A stretch of 24,569 nucleotides of DNA from Bacillota bacterium (GTDB taxonomy: Bacteria > Bacillota > Clostridia > Acetivibrionales > Acetivibrionaceae). The stretch is from the NCBI GenBank assembly GCA_023421115.1, contig JAEZUI010000009.1, positions 1-24,569 of the forward strand, in the 5' to 3' direction. Under the pieces are notes generated by a model. That model searched no databases. It had not been told where the DNA came from and saw nothing but the letters and a program-made list of their open reading frames with translations. Of this stretch, positions 22,325 through 24,569 are shown piece after piece (position 1 is the stretch's first letter; every line of letters starts with the position of its first letter). Position numbers and translations under genes: made by a program.

Positions 22325-23965
22325 TTGTTTAGCGTCATGATTGTTGATGATGACCCGTTGATTTGTGAATGGTTGGCAAATCAAATAAACTGGAACCATA
22401 TTGGGTTTGAAGTTGTGTATATTGCAAATAACGGAATAGATGCATTGCATAAATTCAACGAATACAACCCCGATGTTATAATATCAGATATAAGTATGCC
22501 TAAAATGGATGGTATAGAGCTTTTAAACTCTATTAAGGAATATGAAACCGGGCCACAGGTAGTTTTTTTAAGTGATGAAAACGATTATCCTCATGTTAAG
22601 CAGGGGATTTTGTTGGGGGCCTTCGGTTATATTTTGAAGCCTATAAATAAGGATAGCCTGAAAGAATTGATGAAAAAAGTTTTTGATGAGTTGATGCTCA
22701 AGAAGCAGGAAGAAGAAAAAAAACAAAAGATCAAGGAGAAAATGGAGCTTTTTAGAGAAAGGCTTCTATATGATATATTAAGAGGAAAAGATTATCCTCT
22801 GCAAAAGTTTGACGATATAGTTGACGAGTATGGGCTAAATCTGCATAAAGGCATTGTACAGGTTGCGATTGTAGAAATAGGTAATTTCGATGATAATTCA
22901 AAGGAATTGGTTAAGAGCGGTAAATTTGATGAACTTACAGAGAAAGTCCGCAATGAAATACTTAAAATGGCTGATGGCTTTGGTAGCATTAGCTGTGTAA
23001 TAGGAGATATGGATATTGGTATATTAAGTGTGATTATTCAACCGCTTAATGATGTTAAAATATCTGAGTTCGAAGAAATATCCTACTTGTTTTTTTCAAA
23101 ATTATTGGAAAAGATCAAGCTCGATATGGATGTAAGAGTAACCATTGGAGTAGGAAATATTCAGAATAATATAAAAGAGATCAGTTTGAGCTATATGGGT
23201 GCGAAAGCTGCCTTGCGGCATAAGTATATTTTAGGCGGTAACCGTGTTATAAATATAAAAGAGTTTGATTTCGATAAACAGCAAAAAATTCTATACCCTG
23301 CAGAGCGAGAAAAACTTTTGACCGATTATATAATGACAGATGATGAAAAAGTTCTTCAATCCATAAACAATTTATTTAATGAAATAAGTATAGGCTCACA
23401 AGGTGTTTTGAACAGAATAGCTTTTGCTGCTAATCAGTTGGTGTATAATATTTCACGATACATAGATTCTCAATATAGCTATATAAAGAAACTATATGAC
23501 TTTAACAAGTTTACTGATGTTGATTTTACAGCTTTCAAGTCGGAAGAGGAAATTAAGGAGCATTTTATATACATAGTAAATGACATTATAGAAGTAGTGA
23601 AAAAATATAAGCCAGGTCATGGGAATCCTATAATTAAGAAGGCTTGTGACTATGTGCTTCAACACATCGATGAGGACATAACACTCTTTACAATCTCCGA
23701 TAAACTGAACTTAAGTAAAAATTACTTTTGTTCTCTTTTTAAGCAAGAGACAGGCTACAATTTCCTTGAATATGTTACTACAGTGAAGATGGAGTGGGCA
23801 AAAAGATTGCTGAAGGAAGGAAATTGTAAGACTTATGAAGTGAGTGATATGTTGGGCTATCGGGAGTCAAGCTATTTCAGTAGGTTGTTTCGGAAATATA
23901 CTGACTATAGTCCGGCCGAATATAAGAAAATGTTTAGAAGCGATTCGAACGACATAAATGAATAA
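22325..23965 (+). CDS. YesN-like response regulator with AraC-type DNA-binding domain
   Basis: 546 residues. The receiver domain (1-120) has Asp8-Asp10, phospho-acceptor Asp55 in SDISMPKMDG, Ser83 and Lys105-Pro106. A coiled linker (about 120-145, KKQEEEKKQKIKEKME) leads to a middle region of about 280 residues of the kind found in YesN-type regulators. The C-terminal AraC/XylS domain (about 440-540) has two helix-turn-helix units; SPAEYKKMF is the typical end. Such regulators usually pair with a YesM-like sensor kinase and control sugar uptake or polysaccharide use, but no kinase lies next to this one. Start TTG 22325 is 8 nt after GGGAGG (22311-22316); ATG 22337 would trim the first strand. 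The gene precedes glgC by about 300 bp. Confidence 0.93.
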   Translation: MFSVMIVDDDPLICEWLANQINWNHIGFEVVYIANNGIDALHKFNEYNPDVIISDISMPKMDGIELLNSIKEYETGPQVVFLSDENDYPHVKQGILLGAFGYILKPINKDSLKELMKKVFDELMLKKQEEEKKQKIKEKMELFRERLLYDILRGKDYPLQKFDDIVDEYGLNLHKGIVQVAIVEIGNFDDNSKELVKSGKFDELTEKVRNEILKMADGFGSISCVIGDMDIGILSVIIQPLNDVKISEFEEISYLFFSKLLEKIKLDMDVRVTIGVGNIQNNIKEISLSYMGAKAALRHKYILGGNRVINIKEFDFDKQQKILYPAEREKLLTDYIMTDDEKVLQSINNLFNEISIGSQGVLNRIAFAANQLVYNISRYIDSQYSYIKKLYDFNKFTDVDFTAFKSEEEIKEHFIYIVNDIIEVVKKYKPGHGNPIIKKACDYVLQHIDEDITLFTISDKLNLSKNYFCSLFKQETGYNFLEYVTTVKMEWAKRLLKEGNCKTYEVSDMLGYRESSYFSRLFRKYTDYSPAEYKKMFRSDSNDINE

Positions 23966-24074
23966 GGCCATTTATTAAAATTTTATGTATTTATTGAAAA
24001 ATTGTGAATACAATAATGTAATGATAGACGAGATCTTTACGATTTTAGCATTACAACATTAAAAAATCAAACCG

Positions 24075-24114
24075 TGCCCTGGATGCAATCATTAAAACGG
24101 GGCATTAGTTTTTT
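24075..24114 (+). terminator. Probable terminator after the AraC-type regulator
   Basis: TGCCCT (24075-24080) pairs with GGGGCA (24099-24104) across an 18-nt loop, followed by TTAGTTTTTT. It lies in the 294-bp gap between the regulator and glgC. The gap also carries a GTAATG/CATTAC inverted pair near 24020-24055 and a partial TAAGGCCATTT repeat at 23964. Nothing else was seen. Confidence 0.55.
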
Positions 24115-24259
24115 AATTTAGGTTTGGGAGATGATAAAAGACATACCTTTGACTTATTTTTATAGTATAATTTTAGTTTTAAAAAAGGATAAACAGACTA
24201 TTTATAGAATATATAATTATACTTAGTGTAAACATAATCATAGCAAGGTGGGGGATTGG

Positions 24260-24569
24260 ATGCAGAATAAGGAGATTATTGCTTTATTGTTGGCAGGAGG
24301 TCAGGGCAGTAGATTAGGGGTGTTAACCAAGAATATTGCAAAACCCGCAGTTTCTTATGGCGGTAAGTACAGAATAATTGATTTTTCCTTAAGTAATTGT
24401 ATAAACTCAGATATTGATACAGTAGGTGTACTTACTCAATATCAACCTTTAGAACTCAACGCTCATATAGGGATCGGCAAACCGTGGGATATGGATAGAA
24501 TTGACGGCGGGGTAACGATACTTTCCCCTTATCTGAAAGCTGAAATAGGAGAATGGTATAAGGGAACTG
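24260..24569 (+). CDS. glgC: Glucose-1-phosphate adenylyltransferase (5' part, cut by window end)
   Basis: 103 codons are present and the frame is open at the window edge. The N-terminal nucleotidyl-transferase signature LLAGGQGSRLGVLT (10-23), Lys28-Pro29 and the YGGKYRIIDFSLSN segment match ADP-glucose pyrophosphorylase; VLTQYQPLELNAHIG and the GGVTILSPY stretch continue the family pattern. The enzyme makes ADP-glucose from ATP and glucose-1-phosphate for glycogen synthesis. The start ATG 24260 follows a G-rich site (AAGGTGGGGG). A glgD paralogue or glycogen synthase may follow outside the window. Confidence 0.93.
   Translation, partial: MQNKEIIALLLAGGQGSRLGVLTKNIAKPAVSYGGKYRIIDFSLSNCINSDIDTVGVLTQYQPLELNAHIGIGKPWDMDRIDGGVTILSPYLKAEIGEWYKGT

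Overview
The window is A+T-rich DNA with short intergenic gaps and strong GGAGG-type ribosome binding sites. Several genes appear to start with TTG or GTG, and intrinsic terminators are abundant. The protein set fits a low-GC Firmicute of class Clostridia: an UPF0735 ACT protein before hom, YesN-like and HD-GYP response regulators, a family 25/53-like starch-binding module, and B12 nucleotide-loop genes. A motile, polysaccharide-using anaerobe of the Acetivibrio/Ruminiclostridium type is likely, but that placement is inference. No rRNA, tRNA, CRISPR array or complete transposase gene was seen.

Layout. 1-377: a structured, multi-armed palindromic element, then a patatin-like phospholipase (378-1505). 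1506-3213: threonine synthase behind a leader that contains a terminator-like hairpin. 3284-3646: a CheY-like receiver. 3770-5086 (minus strand): a two-gene unit, a cysteine-free HMA-fold protein and a Gfo/Idh/MocA oxidoreductase, flanked by two near-identical tandem-hairpin repeats in the same orientation. 5424-6926: a receiver/HD-GYP protein, probably a c-di-GMP phosphodiesterase. 7183-10280: the ACT regulator, homoserine dehydrogenase and aspartate kinase, closed by a strong terminator. With thrC these cover aspartate to threonine except homoserine kinase (thrB) and aspartate-semialdehyde dehydrogenase, which are not here.

10693-15212 is a late cobalamin (nucleotide-loop) run: cbiB, cobU, cobS, an alpha-ribazole-phosphatase-like protein, an ECF-type S component and an MBL-fold hydrolase. 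A bidirectional terminator follows. 15302-16549 (minus) is a chemoreceptor with no extracellular sensor. 16882-20369 holds three RNA-modification or methyltransferase-type genes: an RsmF-like m5C methyltransferase, an RsuA-like pseudouridine synthase and a methyltransferase of unknown target. 20801-24569 holds a cytoplasmic starch-binding domain with a histone-H1-like basic tail, an unrecognised 47-residue small protein, a glutaredoxin-like protein, an orphan AraC-type response regulator and the start of glgC (cut by the window edge). The starch-binding protein and glgC hint at glycogen storage.

The main non-coding interest is three sets of dispersed repeats: the arm-rich palindrome at 1-221; tandem-hairpin elements at about 1627, 3707, 5114 and (in part) 6961; and a short GGAATCACC-containing motif at at least six intergenic sites. 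In one place that motif forms the inverted ends of a 163-bp MITE-like segment that supplies a gene's stop codon.
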